Shown here: piece by piece, positions 37,093 to 48,190 of the stretch
Position numbering within the stretch: position 1 is the stretch's first letter
Layout of the letters: every line of letters begins with the position of its first letter
Origin: Albifimbria verrucaria
Lineage: Eukaryota > Ascomycota > Sordariomycetes > Hypocreales > Stachybotryaceae
Assembly: GCA_020081605.1 (NCBI GenBank)
Contig: JAHREC010000018.1
Span: 434,001 to 498,000, forward strand
Reading direction: 5' to 3'
Length of the DNA: 64,000 nt
The notes under the pieces: generated by a model
Database searches by the model: none
Told to the model about the DNA's origin: nothing
The model's input: the letters and a program-made list of their open reading frames with translations, nothing else
Position numbers and translations under genes: made by a program

Positions 37093-40000
37093 ATGATGAA
37101 ACCGATCGAGATGCCGGGAGGCTATATGGAGGAGCAAAGAAGAGCCCTGGTCCGGCCCTGCAGATGTTGGATCCCCTCATACTCACCTCCTCCTCTGCAG
37201 AAGGAAACCCTCCTTGGCCATGCGATGTCGAAATCCTACGAGCCGCAACGCGAGCGAGAAGTCCAGCGGTATCTTCAGAGCTGGCAGGTAGCCCAGGGAT
37301 CTTCACTCAATGTGGCCCTCAGCGTGGATAGCATCGCGGCTCCCGACCTACGAGATACTGGGTACAAGCCTCACGCATCATCGGACAAAGCACTTACAGC
37401 GTTTGCCCAGCTGGCTGTGCTGCGACTCAATGTGAAGCGTGCTATGGTGTCGCTCATTGACGCGACAACTCAGACGATTCTTGCCGAGGCTACACGAAAC
37501 CTTCGTCTTGGTGACAAGGACAATGCACCCGCGATCATACACGCGGAACATCTTGACGGCAGCGCAGACAAGGCTACAGTTGGCGACGACAAGAATAATC
37601 ACACGGATAATAAAAGTTCTCTCGATGACGGCAGCGATCTCTGGCGTACGTCTTGAAAACCCCTCTCCCATCTCTCCACCAGCGTAGCAGCGTTTCTTCA
37701 CAGGTGGGATACAGCGCGACAAGTGTCTATGATGCAATTTCTGCCCTCGCTGCAGTTGACCGCATAATGTGAAACTCTTCAAGAACACTTCTGCTAACAC
37801 TAGCCTAATTCCAATAGTCGGCACATCTATCCTCTCGCGCCCCGATGCTGTCTGTGAGCATTGCCTCGCCAACACGTGTACGGCGCGTGACCCGGACGGC
37901 AGAGCTTACACGACTGCCGGATTCATCGTCCCAGACTGCCGCCTCGATTCTCGATTCTCTGAAAGGACTTACGTAGTCTCCGAACCTGGCGTGCGATTCT
38001 ATGCAGGCGTACCTATCATCTCGCGCAATGGTCATAAGATCGGGGCATATGCTGTGTCAGACGAGAAGCCCCGCGACGGATTGACGGTTGACGAGCTGCA
38101 ATTCATGCAAGATGTGGCTAAGGCGGTGTCAGAGCACTTGGAATGGGCGAGGGATCGAGTCGACCGATTTAAAGGCGAGCGTATTGTGCGTGGCTTGGCC
38201 GCCTTTATCGAAGACTGCTCTACTCTTTCCGACGACGCCAACTGGACAAAGGACGAAGTGAGCTTGAATCCCTCAACTGTACGGCCTCCCGCCATGACGG
38301 TCTCGACAAGAAGGCGCCCTGCAACACGAGTGTCATCTACTCGTCGGGAGGCAGAGCCAAACATGACCGCACCGGAGGATCAACCGTCAACACCACTCCC
38401 GTCCGTACCACCATCCACTTCTACTTCGCCAACATTGCAGGAGGCTGAATTGCCAGCGAATCAACCAAAATCGGACGGCTTGACCCGAATGTATCAGAAA
38501 GCAGCGGAAATACTTCGTCACTCTACCTTGGCTGATGGAATCGTGTTTTTGGAGCCCAGGCCACCAATACCAGACATTTCCCCGTAACTCCAGACGAGGA
38601 GGGCTACGGTTGTCTGATGATGATGACCCCTCTCTCCCGGGTACATCTGGCAGTGAGGGCATTGGATTCGACAGCTCAGACTCGGATACCTCGCCTTCCG
38701 GCAGGCCTTGCAAGATACTTGCCTATTCTCTGGCAAATGACCAGGCGCGCGCAGACATCGAGCAAGGCACCGCGCTTCTCTCGGGACTCTTGAGAAGTAT
38801 TTTCTCTGTTCCCTAGGGGCAAGACATTTTCTTTCACGGAAGAGGGTGCTGGGGTTTCGTCAGAAGATGATAGCGCCAGTGACCGCGAGCCTAATGGTGC
38901 TGCGGATAATCTCCGACCAGAGACAGCCCAGCATGGTCGGCGTCGGAGAGCAAGAATGGACCATAAGGAGTTACTGAAGAAAATACCAGGTGCCAAGACC
39001 GTGGTTTTTCTGCCAATGTTTGACCACGCTGAGGATCGCCTTGCCGGTGGTTGTTTCCTATGGACCTCCATTACTGGCCGCATGATGAACCTAGACGACG
39101 ACTTGTCCTACCTTCGCGCTTTCGGAAACAGCATCATGAGCCAAGTTGGACGTATCAACACGCAGAAAAACGAAGCTGCAAAAACTACATTCATCGCAAG
39201 CATGAGCCACGAGTTGCGGAGCCCACTTCATGGCATTCTCGGTGCAGCGGAATTTCTGAAGGATACAGGCACTGATGCCTATCAGTCGGCCCTCATCAAC
39301 TCCATTTACACTTGTGGAAAGACGCTACTTGACACATTGAATCACGTCCTTGATTACAGCAAGATCAACAAACTTGGGAGGACGCAAATGAGGAGAGGCG
39401 CGAAGCAGAACAAACATATCAAGCTATCGTCAGATTCCTGGAGAGCCTCAACATGACTGCAGTAGTCGACTTGTCCACACTTATTGAGGAAGTGGTTGAT
39501 GCAATCGCCGCAGGGCACACGTTCCAAACCCTACCCACAACGGGATTGACGGAACTACCCAGTCATAGACGTATTCATTCCGACGAACGCCCAATGCAGA
39601 ATGGAACGGCTTTGCCCAGTGACACAAAGAAACCCGTATCGGTCTTTTTGGATATTTGTCCTACAGCGAGCAGGCTCGTCAAGACGCAACCAGGTGCTCT
39701 TCGTCGTATTGTTATGAACTTGTTCGGCAACGCTCTGAAGTACACTACCGAAGGCTCCATTATCGTTTCTGTCCGGTCTCAGGAAGTCCCAGGAAAGTCC
39801 AAAATCGACGCTTTGATCCGAGTAGTGGATACAGGGAAAGGCATGTCAGAAGAGTTCCAGCGCAATCGGTTGTTTGTGCCATTCAGCCAGGAAGATTCCT
39901 TCCAGCCTGGAACCGGCCTAGGTTTGAGTATTGTGAAACAGATTGTCGACTCGCTCGGAGGAACTTTGGATGTCAAATCAGAACAAAATATAGGAACTGA

Positions 40001-41232
40001 GGTCGATGTGCGTCTTCGACTAACGCTGGACGAAAACCCACCGCCACCAACATTGGGGGAACCTGAAATCAGAGGCTTGCATCTACGATTATTAGATGGA
40101 GAGAGAACAGGCTTGGAAACAACTCCTCTACATTATAACAAGCTGAGCGAAATCATCAAGGATAAATGCTCGGAATGGTTCGGCATGAGAGTTTCCACGG
40201 ATGCGGAACGGAGCACGGCGCAACCCGACATCTTCTTATACACAACCCCTCCATCTGCGCATCGACTGCAAGCCCAAGTCAACGACATCTTGAAATACAA
40301 GAAACGCGCTCCTATTATTGTTCTGTGTCCGAGTGCTGAAGAGGCTGTACGCTATTCCCAGACACATATCAAGAATAGGGATGACCTTTCGAAACTCGTT
40401 GAAGTCTTGCCTCAACCGTAGGTTGCCAACTACAAAACCAGATGCTGTCCCTCTTAATATTAACTTCTCTTTTAGGTGTGGACCGAAGAAACTTGCTAGA
40501 GTCCTATCTCACTCTCTGACCAGAAGCGCTCAATACCCTAATCTGATAGCTGAAGTGCCGAGCTCGACAAGGGTGCCGGGTATGTCGCAATTATTGCTTG
40601 AGCATAACGATGACAAGCAGCAGTCAGAGCAGCCTACCGAGCTATCTCTACCAACTCCTATCTCCCCACCACCAACTGCGACGCCGCAAAGCAGAGAAGA
40701 TCCCTTCTCTGTTGCCTCTCCGCCACCCTTGGACCCGGGAACCCCTCAGCTCAATGGCTCTGTGTCTAAGACAAATGGGTCAGCGGAACCGCGCGACACG
40801 TCTCGAAAAGACTTGCACGTATTGCTTGTTGACGATAACAAGATCAACCTTCAATTGCTTGTCATGTTTGTGAAGAAATGTGGTTTCTCTTATGCAGAGG
40901 CCGAGAACGGACAGGAGGCATTGGACAGATTTGTGGAAGTAAGCCTTCAGGATGGAAATACTTCGAAAACCAAAAAGGGTTTCGATTTTATCCTTATGGA
41001 TATCAGCATGCCCGTGATGAACGGTATAGAAGCCACCAGGCGGATACGGGAAGTAGAAAGGGAGCACAGTCTTCCGAGTACAAACATTATTGCTTTAACA
41101 GGATTAGCAAGCGCTGATGCCCAGCGCGATGCCAAGATGGCAGGAGTCGATATCTTCATGCCCAAGCCAGTACGGTTTGCCGAGCTCAAGAAGTTATTTG
41201 TGGCTTCACCAACAACTCCACCAGCGAAATAG
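37093..41232 (+). CDS. hybrid sensor histidine kinase (GAF-HisKA-HATPase-REC)
   Basis: This cytosolic two-component sensor has 1304 residues after repair and three exons: 37093-37645, 37818-40417 and 40476-41232. A GAF-type sensor domain spans roughly residues 90-320 (VCEHCLANTC, RFYAGVPI, KIGAYAV). The phospho-acceptor helix has FIASMSHELRSPLHGILGAA with the active His. The ATPase core shows N box RIVMNLFGNALKY, VVDTGKGM and GTGLGLSIVKQIVDSLGG. A Ser/Pro/Thr-rich linker leads to the receiver domain, with VLLVDDNKINLQLL, phospho-acceptor Asp in ILMDISMPVMNG and Lys in MPKPVRF. It relays a signal to the Ypd1 phosphotransfer protein in fungi. One base is lost at five sites: 38546-38550, about 38575, 38795-38796, 38811-38813 and 39386-39388. 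The N-terminal 50 residues are the least certain part. Confidence 0.9.
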
Positions 41233-42224
41233 ATAGACACACTTTAGATATAACGATATGACGAGAGGAATTGCATTGGGCGGGTATACGGAATGCCTAT
41301 CATAGCGGCGGAAATCAGCGTAATTATTCTCAACCTTATTCTCATTCCATTAGCTGGCGATAATGGAACATGGAGTCTCTGCTTGGTCTACTTGGGTACG
41401 CAAATGATTGCCCTCTTAAGTATTCGGTGAGCATGATGGTTCGGGCCATAGCAACAGTTCTTGTCAAAGAAAACAAGCGTTCCCTGTTCTTGGCGTACAT
41501 TTAGAGAGTGTGAGGAGTGAAACAGCCAGCACCTTTCCATATTGCAATCAGAACCTTGCTATTCGAGCTAACTGAGCTACCACGTTACAGTATTGTTTGG
41601 GTTGGCAAATGTGAAAACCCGGATATACATATTTCGCATGTCGGCACCTAATGCTCATTCGTCTCTGATCCGCTTTTCGCCCAGATAATTAGCTTTGGAT
41701 CAAACCAGGAATTGACCCACGTTCCCCATTGCCCAACTAGGACAAATCAACGCGAAGCAAAAACAAATATGATTACGTTCGGTGGTTAATTACTTTCTTA
41801 GTGTCATCTCTGTGGCTCGATCGATCTCACGGTATAATCAGCATCGTTTGGTAGGGTCATATGGTGAATCAACAACCCTAGGAGCGCTAGCGTATGGTAT
41901 GAACCACTGTGCTGCTACAGCTTTTCAAGACTTCATCCGACCCTACGGCTTCCTCATAGGTAGTCTGTTAATTGAACCTTCATGTACACTGTATGGATCA
42001 TCAATTGCTGTAAACAAACATAGGACTTATACCACATTAAAGCTTCGCATCATCATTAACTCATTGAAGACCAAGCCAAATCGTCATTGACGTCATGACT
42101 TGTAATGACAACGTTGTGTCCACAACATATGCCGAGCATCCGGTTGATGTTAGCTCTCAATCCTAAATGACCGTTACCCTAGATGTATGCCAAGGTCGGC
42201 TCTTAATCCTGCTCGGGTCTGCAT
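41233..42224. other. intergenic spacer before the molybdenum cluster
   Basis: No gene is supported. It marks the left boundary of the molybdenum gene cluster and holds the promoter of the oxidoreductase. Confidence 0.5.
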
Positions 42225-45200
42225 ATGTCTCTATCTGGACATGCCATTCCATGTGAGCCGCAATTGACGAACAATGGACAACTATTCAGCACCAGCTTGC
42301 CAGTCTCGAGACTCCTCGAGGATATCTGGGGCCCTCGAGACCCATACTATCAAGAATGGCCTACGCGCGTGGACTATGCATATGATGAGGAGCCAGATAA
42401 ATGGGTGCAGAGCGCATGTGTTCTGTGCAGGTATGGCCCGTTTGACCATGACCCTCCTCCACCAAATGGTGTGTTCAGTGGTGCTGACAGTATTGAAGCA
42501 ATGGATGCGCTTTGGATGTTGGTGTAAAGAAAGGCAAGATTGTTGGCGTCAAAGGACGAGCCACCGACAGAGTCAACAAAGGTCGCCTGGGACCCAAGGG
42601 ACTAAATGGGTGAGCGAAACCCCTTGGCCAGGCTTTGACTTGATATAACAACGCTCACAAAGCTGGATTCCAATGTAGATGGAAAGCGATGTATGCTCCC
42701 GGAAGATTGACGCATCCTTTGATCCGTAAAAATGGCAAGCTGGTGCAGGCAACGTGGGACGAGGCGATGCAGCTCATTGTGGACAAGTCGAAAGAATTGA
42801 TATCCAATCTCACAGCGCATTCAATCGGATTTTATACTTCCGGGCAACTTTTCTTAGAAGAGTATTATGCGTTGGCCATGGTTGGAAAAGCCGGGCTGAA
42901 CACTCTTCATATGTAAGCTCCATGTTCCTCATCCCATCGCCAAGGATGCCTTGCACTGACATTTCCCAGGGATGGAAACACTCGACTTTGCACTGCCACA
43001 GCTGCTGCTTCCATGCGCGAGTCCTTCGGGTCTGATGGGCAGCCAGGTTCGTATGCAGATGTTGATTTTACAGAGTGCCTGTTCATGGTTGGCCACAATG
43101 TTGCGGCCACGCAAACAGTGCTCTGGGCGAGGATCCTGGATCGCCTTGACGGACCAAAACCACCCCAGTTGATTGTGGTAGACCCAAGGCTCTCGGAAAC
43201 GGCCAGAAGAGCCACTGTGCATCTTGCGCCTCGAATTGGCACCAACCTAGCTTTGCTGAATGGTATTCAGCATCTGATGTTCAAGAATGGGTGGATCGAT
43301 CATGACTATGTCAATGCTCATGTGACTGGATTGGATGAGCTGGAGAAAACGGTCAAGGACTACACACCAGAGTATGTCGAGGAAATCACAGGTGTTCCAC
43401 GAGACGAGATCGAGAAAGCAGCAAAGATTATCGGTACCACGCCTAGCCTACTGTCTTCGGCTCTACAGGGAGTTTACCAGTCTCACCAAGCCACCGCAAG
43501 TGCATGCCAGATCAACAACATTAACCTTATGCGCGGTCTCATTGGTAAGCATGGATGTGGCATTCTCCAAATGAATGGCCAGCCGACTGCTCAGAACAAT
43601 CGTGAGACCGGCTGTGATGGAGAATTCCCAGGCTTCCGCAATCATCAGTCTCCAGCGCACATGAATGAGCTCGCGGAGATTTGGAACATTGATCCAATAA
43701 AGCTACCGCACTGGAATCAGCCTACCCATATATCCAACATGCTTGACTTTATGGAGAATGGATCCATCCGGATGCTCTGGGTTTCTGGCACCAACCCCTT
43801 GTGAGCCTGCCAGATTTGGAACGTATCCGCAAGATCTTCACGATGCCGCAGTTGTTCCTCATAGCCCAGGATATCTATGAAAACGAAACAACTTCAATTG
43901 CTGACGTGGTGCTCCCGGCTGCGCAGTGGGGTGAGAAGACTGGATGCTTCACAAATGCTGATAGGACTGTTCATATTGCACATAAAGCCGTGGAGCCTCC
44001 AGGAGAAGCCAAACCTGACCTAGAAATCTTTCTTGATTACGGCCGTCGCATGGGATTCAAGGATAAAGACGGCAACGAACTTATGCCGTGGAAAACGTCG
44101 GAAGAGGTGTTTGAAGCATGGAAACGGTGCTCTTTGGGCCGGCCATGCGACTATTCTGGATTGTCCTACGATAAACTCACTGGTGGTTCTGGAATTCAGT
44201 GGCCAGTCAACAAGAAATACCCTCACGGCAAGGAACGGCTATATGACGATGGTCACTTCCCTACCAGCATTGAAGAGTGCGAATCTTTCGGACACGATCT
44301 AGAGACAGGTCATCCATACTCCCTCGACGAGTATAGAGCTATGAACCCTGCTGGAAAAGCAATTCTGAAAGCATGCCGCTATACCACGCCTCCCGAAGAG
44401 CCGGATGACGAATATCCCCTTCGGCTATCTACTGGCCGCAAGGTCTGGCACTTTCACACACGCACCAAGACCGGGCGCACTATACTGCAGAAGAAATGTT
44501 CTGAGCCAGAAATCCGCATCACAAAGGCAGACGCAGCCAAGTTCGGTGTAGAGGATAATGAATATGTCATTGTACGATCCCGTAGAGGCGTGGCCGAGAT
44601 GAAGCTTCGCGTCGGTGGAATCAAAGAGGGCCAGGCCTTCATCCCGTTTCACTTTGGTTACTGGGATGCGGCCAACAGTGGTCGAGCTTCAGCAGCGAAC
44701 GAGCTGACAATGAGTAAGTTACCCCCATGATTACACTCGAGGCATTTTCCATGGCTAATCCAGCTCCAGTACAATGGGATCCAATTTCGAAGCAGCCAAC
44801 CTTCAAGTCCGGTGCGATTCGCATTGAGAAACTACCTGATGGGCCTGGACCTCATATCAAAGAGCGACAATCCGTAGCCATAGAACTTGCCTCTAAGAAG
44901 GATGCAGTCGGAACCACGTCTGACACGGGTTTGAAGGACCGAGTCCGCCAGCTTGAGCTGTGGCTCGGCGAGACCTTTGAAGCCATCGTTCAACTGCTGG
45001 AAATCTTTGACAAGGTCATCCCCAAGCTCATTCATGATGTTGAAGTCAGCACAGGTCTCGCCGCACTTCGTGGCCTGGCAGAAGATGCTCGTGTACAGCT
45101 AGAGGGCTCTGTCCGCAAGTACGGCGAAAACCATCAGCGTGGCTCCCAGAGAGCCCATATCCTGCGGAAGGCATTGTTCCCTCCTGAAGACGAGCATAAC

Positions 45201-45439
45201 TCACCGTATGAGGTGCTTGAGGCACTACAGGGGCTACATCTATACTTGTCGCACATTGAAGGTGGCCTGTCGGTTTTGATACCAGCCAGCCAGGCATCAT
45301 GGGATGCTGAGTTTGAGGCCGCCGTGCGTGCCGCTTCCCATGCTATGCACCGAATGCAAAGCTGGACGGACCAGCAGATGAGAGTGCGGAGCCCCAGACA
45401 CTCTTGGTTCCCGCGCCGAGGTCACAAAGCCAGGCCTAA
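42225..45439 (+). CDS. molybdopterin oxidoreductase, DMSO-reductase family (NasA/formate-dehydrogenase-like)
   Basis: This is a soluble redox enzyme of about 990 residues. Exons are 42225-42430, 42499-42609, 42679-42912, 42970-44713 and 44764-45439. Splicing the first intron creates the Fe-S motif CVLCSNGC (Cys65, Cys68, Cys72), followed by KGKIVGVKGRA and GRLGPKGLNGW. The Mo-binding region has NTRLCTATAAA, where Cys191 should ligate Mo, then FGSDGQPGSYAD. Later family blocks are MNGQPTAQNNRETG, WVSGTNP, DVVLPAAQWGEKTG and FHFGYWDAAN. Such enzymes bind bis-MGD and reduce nitrate or oxidise formate; the substrate here is not settled. A helical C-terminal extension of about 220 residues follows the cofactor-binding domain. 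One base is lost in the C run 43795-43798 and probably one at 45392-45395; without the latter the frame ends at 45524. MoeA and MobA genes follow. Confidence 0.88.
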
Positions 45440-45632
45440 GACGAGTTCTGGTAGAGTAATGGTGACGTCATTATGTTCAATAGTGTATTTTCATAGACGA
45501 AACAATTCGGTCAGTGTTGAATAAGAAATGTGCTCGTAGACTTCCTGCATATGACTGTCTTGACGCCGGTTGCATCGGCCGTGAGGATTTTCGACATCGT
45601 CTTTGCTTGGCACACACCAACTACCTGTCACC
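45440..45632. promoter_or_regulatory. short spacer between oxidoreductase and MoeA genes
   Basis: Only about 190 bp separate the two same-direction genes, so the MoeA promoter must be compact or lie in the 3' end of the oxidoreductase. No clear TATA box is seen. Confidence 0.35.
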
Positions 45633-47034
45633 ATGCCTCACTGCTCGGGAATCAGGACATCTTATACTGAAGCTCTTGCTAAATTAAACACATCAGCGGA
45701 AATCGTCAAAGCAAGCCGAAAAGAATGCGATTCTTCTGTCCGGGTAGGTTTAGGCGAGGCCGTGGGCCGTGTGGCCGCTGAGGACTGCGTGAGTCCCATG
45801 TCAACGCCAGAATTTGATACGTCTGCTATGGATGGATATGCTCTACAGTCAGAAGCGACAAAGGGGCTTCACCTCAACAACCTGTTTATTTTCGAGTCCA
45901 AGGAACAATTGCTGCTGGCGATGACCCTTCCGTTGTCGTGGATGTGCGCAACGCCGGCGCTCCTGACGACGGGATTGAGCCATGCGCAGAAATTATGACC
46001 GGTGCGCGATTCCCAACCTCTGGCCTGGGTCAATCTTGGGATGCCTGTGTCCGTGTCGAAGATGTCTTGAAAGTCGGCAGCAAGAAGAGCGAAGGCTTCG
46101 ATGAGCTACTCCCAAGTGCCGGAGCCTACATTGTTATTACCAAGCCAGTTGCTCCTATGGCTAACCGCCGAATGGCCGGTGAGGATATTCGCAAAGGCAA
46201 TGTCGTTCTCAAGCAAGGGAAGATAATCAGGTCCTCACATTTGCTACCACTCGCTTCAGCTGGAGTACGATCGCTTTTAGTACAGGTAAAACCTTCGGTT
46301 TGCGTCTGGTCGACAGGCAATGAGCTTGGCTCAGGACCCGCATGTATCCCCGATGTCAATGGCCTGTTCCTCACCTCTGCGAGTCGGGAGTATGGTGCAA
46401 ACTCCACATTCCTAGGTGTGCTCCAAGACAGTGCAGACGAAATCGCCAGCACAATCTCTCAATCATTGGAGAGCTCCCCGCCGATGTTCTCATCACAAGC
46501 GGCGGAGTGTCAGTGGGCAAATTTGACCACATTCGCAAAGCTCTTGATCGAATAGGTGCTGAAATCATCTTTCACGGCCTCGCAATCCGCCCAGGACACC
46601 CTGCTCTCTTTGCTCTGTTGAATTCATCCCGCGGAAAGGTCGCATTCTTCGGACTTCCAGGGAACCCCGGAGCCGCAGCCGCATGCTTCAGGTTTCTCGT
46701 GATTCCTTATATACGCAGCTCAATGGGCCAGGAAGCCGAACAGCCTATACCTGCCACCCTTGTGAATTCCAAGTCGACAAATGGATCTGGTCATTTGTCG
46801 AACGGAAACAAGCCGAGAATGGATTGCCCCGGTCGCGATGTCTTCCGACCAGGAATACTACACATGACGGAAGGAGGAGAGAATACATGTTCAGAGGTAT
46901 CAAGACGACACAGTCCATCATTGTTGTCACCATATATTGACGCCAACTGCTGGATGCATTTTAAACAAGACTCTATCCAAGGCCCAAGCACATTCGTTGA
47001 TTGCTATCCCACATCTCCCACAGCAGTTGGGTAG
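45633..47034 (+). CDS. moeA: stand-alone MoeA-type molybdopterin molybdotransferase
   Basis: This enzyme inserts molybdate into adenylylated molybdopterin, the last step of basic Mo cofactor synthesis. It is intronless and 467 residues long after repair. The order is MoeA N-terminal domains (MSTPEFDTSAMDGYAL, EIMTGARFPTSG, GEDIRKGNVVLKQG), the MoCF-binding domain (VWSTGNELG, VLITSGGVSVGKFD, FFGLPGNPGAAAACF), and the MoeA C-terminal domain ending near SPSLLSPYIDANCW and VDCYP. The start ATG at 45633 leads into HCSGIRTSYTEAL. No MogA-like domain is fused; fungal CnxE/gephyrin proteins normally carry MogA and MoeA together. One base is missing in the G run 45863-45866 and one at 46481-46482. Its 3' end is 21 bp from the convergent MobA gene. 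It is probably dedicated to the neighbouring enzyme, which is inference. Confidence 0.87.
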
Positions 47035-47055
47035 ATGACCCAGTCCTTACTGGTT

Positions 47056-47760
47056 TTAACTTGCCACACTCGCTAAGAGGTTCCCATGGGTTTTCCTTAA
47101 CTCTTCGACAGCCGATTCCCATTCCGACTCGGTGTTCACGTTACAAAGAAGCATGTTCTGGTCTTGTGGTGGGCGAATCATCAAGCCACCCAGTTCTTTG
47201 ACAACACGGCTGGGGCCTGAAGACCCTTCTTCGTGTCTCTTCGCAAGATGTTGAAGCGCCATAGGACTCCAAATGCCTATCAGGGACTCGCAAAAGCCCT
47301 CGCTGTTCACAAAGCATGTGACAGGAGGAACATACATAGACTGCAGATGTTTCAAGGCCGTCGCTGTGACGAATGGGTAGTCACAGGCAAGGACAAGCCA
47401 TGTGGAGTTCGGATAAGCCTTGTGCGCAGCCAGAAGTCCTGCAGCAGGGCCAGCCGAAGTATCAGTAGAATTGTCTTCTAGATCATGGATGACACGAATC
47501 CGTCCCTGCTGAGCTAGCTCATCAGATGAGGCCTGTACGGCGTCTCGGAGCGTTGTGTCTAGCGCAGAATCGCGTGCTAATGACACAAAGACTTGAGGTG
47601 ATCCCGAGCATGCTGCCAGGAGGGCGTCGAGCTGGTGCTGGTATAAAGGTCGCCCGTCAGGCATGGGCAGAAGGTGCTTCGGTGAGCCCATACGTGTAGA
47701 CTTGCCACCGGCAAGAAGAAGTGGGCGAAATTGCCCTGCGGACGGGGGTGAGGATGACAT
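47056..47760 (-). CDS. mobA: MobA-like molybdenum cofactor guanylyltransferase
   Basis: This is an intact, intronless 234-residue GT-A-fold nucleotidyltransferase. The nucleotide-binding signature is PLLLAGGKSTRMGSPKHLL at residues 13-31. The metal-binding block is LVLACDYPFVTATALKHL, and a product-side block is SLIGIWSPMALQHL. Length and motif order match bacterial MobA, which links GMP from GTP to molybdopterin to form MGD. The related MocA makes the CMP version and cannot be excluded from motifs alone. The gene is convergent with MoeA, 21 bp apart. Eukaryotes do not normally have MobA, because their known molybdoenzymes do not use dinucleotide cofactor. Its presence next to a DMSO-reductase-family enzyme makes a cofactor-supply role likely. 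Confidence 0.85.
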   Translation of the reverse strand: MSSSPPSAGQFRPLLLAGGKSTRMGSPKHLLPMPDGRPLYQHQLDALLAACSGSPQVFVSLARDSALDTTLRDAVQASSDELAQQGRIRVIHDLEDNSTDTSAGPAAGLLAAHKAYPNSTWLVLACDYPFVTATALKHLQSMYVPPVTCFVNSEGFCESLIGIWSPMALQHLAKRHEEGSSGPSRVVKELGGLMIRPPQDQNMLLCNVNTESEWESAVEELRKTHGNLLASVAS

Positions 47761-48190
47761 TGTGCGAGATGTGTCAGATATTGAACGTCAACAAGGAAAC
47801 GATGCCATCAAGTTGTTTTTGGAATATGTATTTTCGTAGATTCTACAACATCAGGAAAACACAATTCCTGGTTTCCAGTCAAAACTACTTCAAGAGGAAT
47901 CGGTGATTCGCTGGTCGCTACGTTGAGAGGTATTGTATTGTTCAAGCAAAGGTTTGATCGGTTGTCATGACGTCGAGACATGGGATGGACCGACGGCCCC
48001 ACCTTTGCAGCAGGTATCTAGTGCTTAAATCGTTAAATGCGTACAAATACCAATCATTCAATCAAGAGGTTGATTACTTTCTACAGAAGCATTCACCCAG
48101 GGATCACCTCTATTTCACATCGTGTTGGCTCGTTGAGATACTCTCATCTAAGGGCAGTCTCTGGTGGCCCCGCCCACGTTGCAGCCATTA
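47761..48190. other. intergenic spacer
   Basis: This is the promoter side of the MobA gene. I see nothing else supported. Confidence 0.45.

Noticed and set aside
41550..41760. tRNA-like words (an AGCTAACTGAGCTACC stretch and a GGATCAAACC stretch)
   Set aside because: The parts do not fold into a cloverleaf with a matching acceptor stem, so I do not call a tRNA.
42300..42530. An oxidoreductase start with only two Cys and a Pro-rich stretch, ending in a stop at 42525
   Set aside because: This is the unspliced reading. Removing 42431-42498 gives the standard Fe-S motif and keeps the frame open.
46683..46940. Alternative frame at the MoeA C-terminus
   Set aside because: The main frame carries the MoeA C-terminal domain landmarks (SPSLLSPYIDANCW), so the other frame is a shadow.
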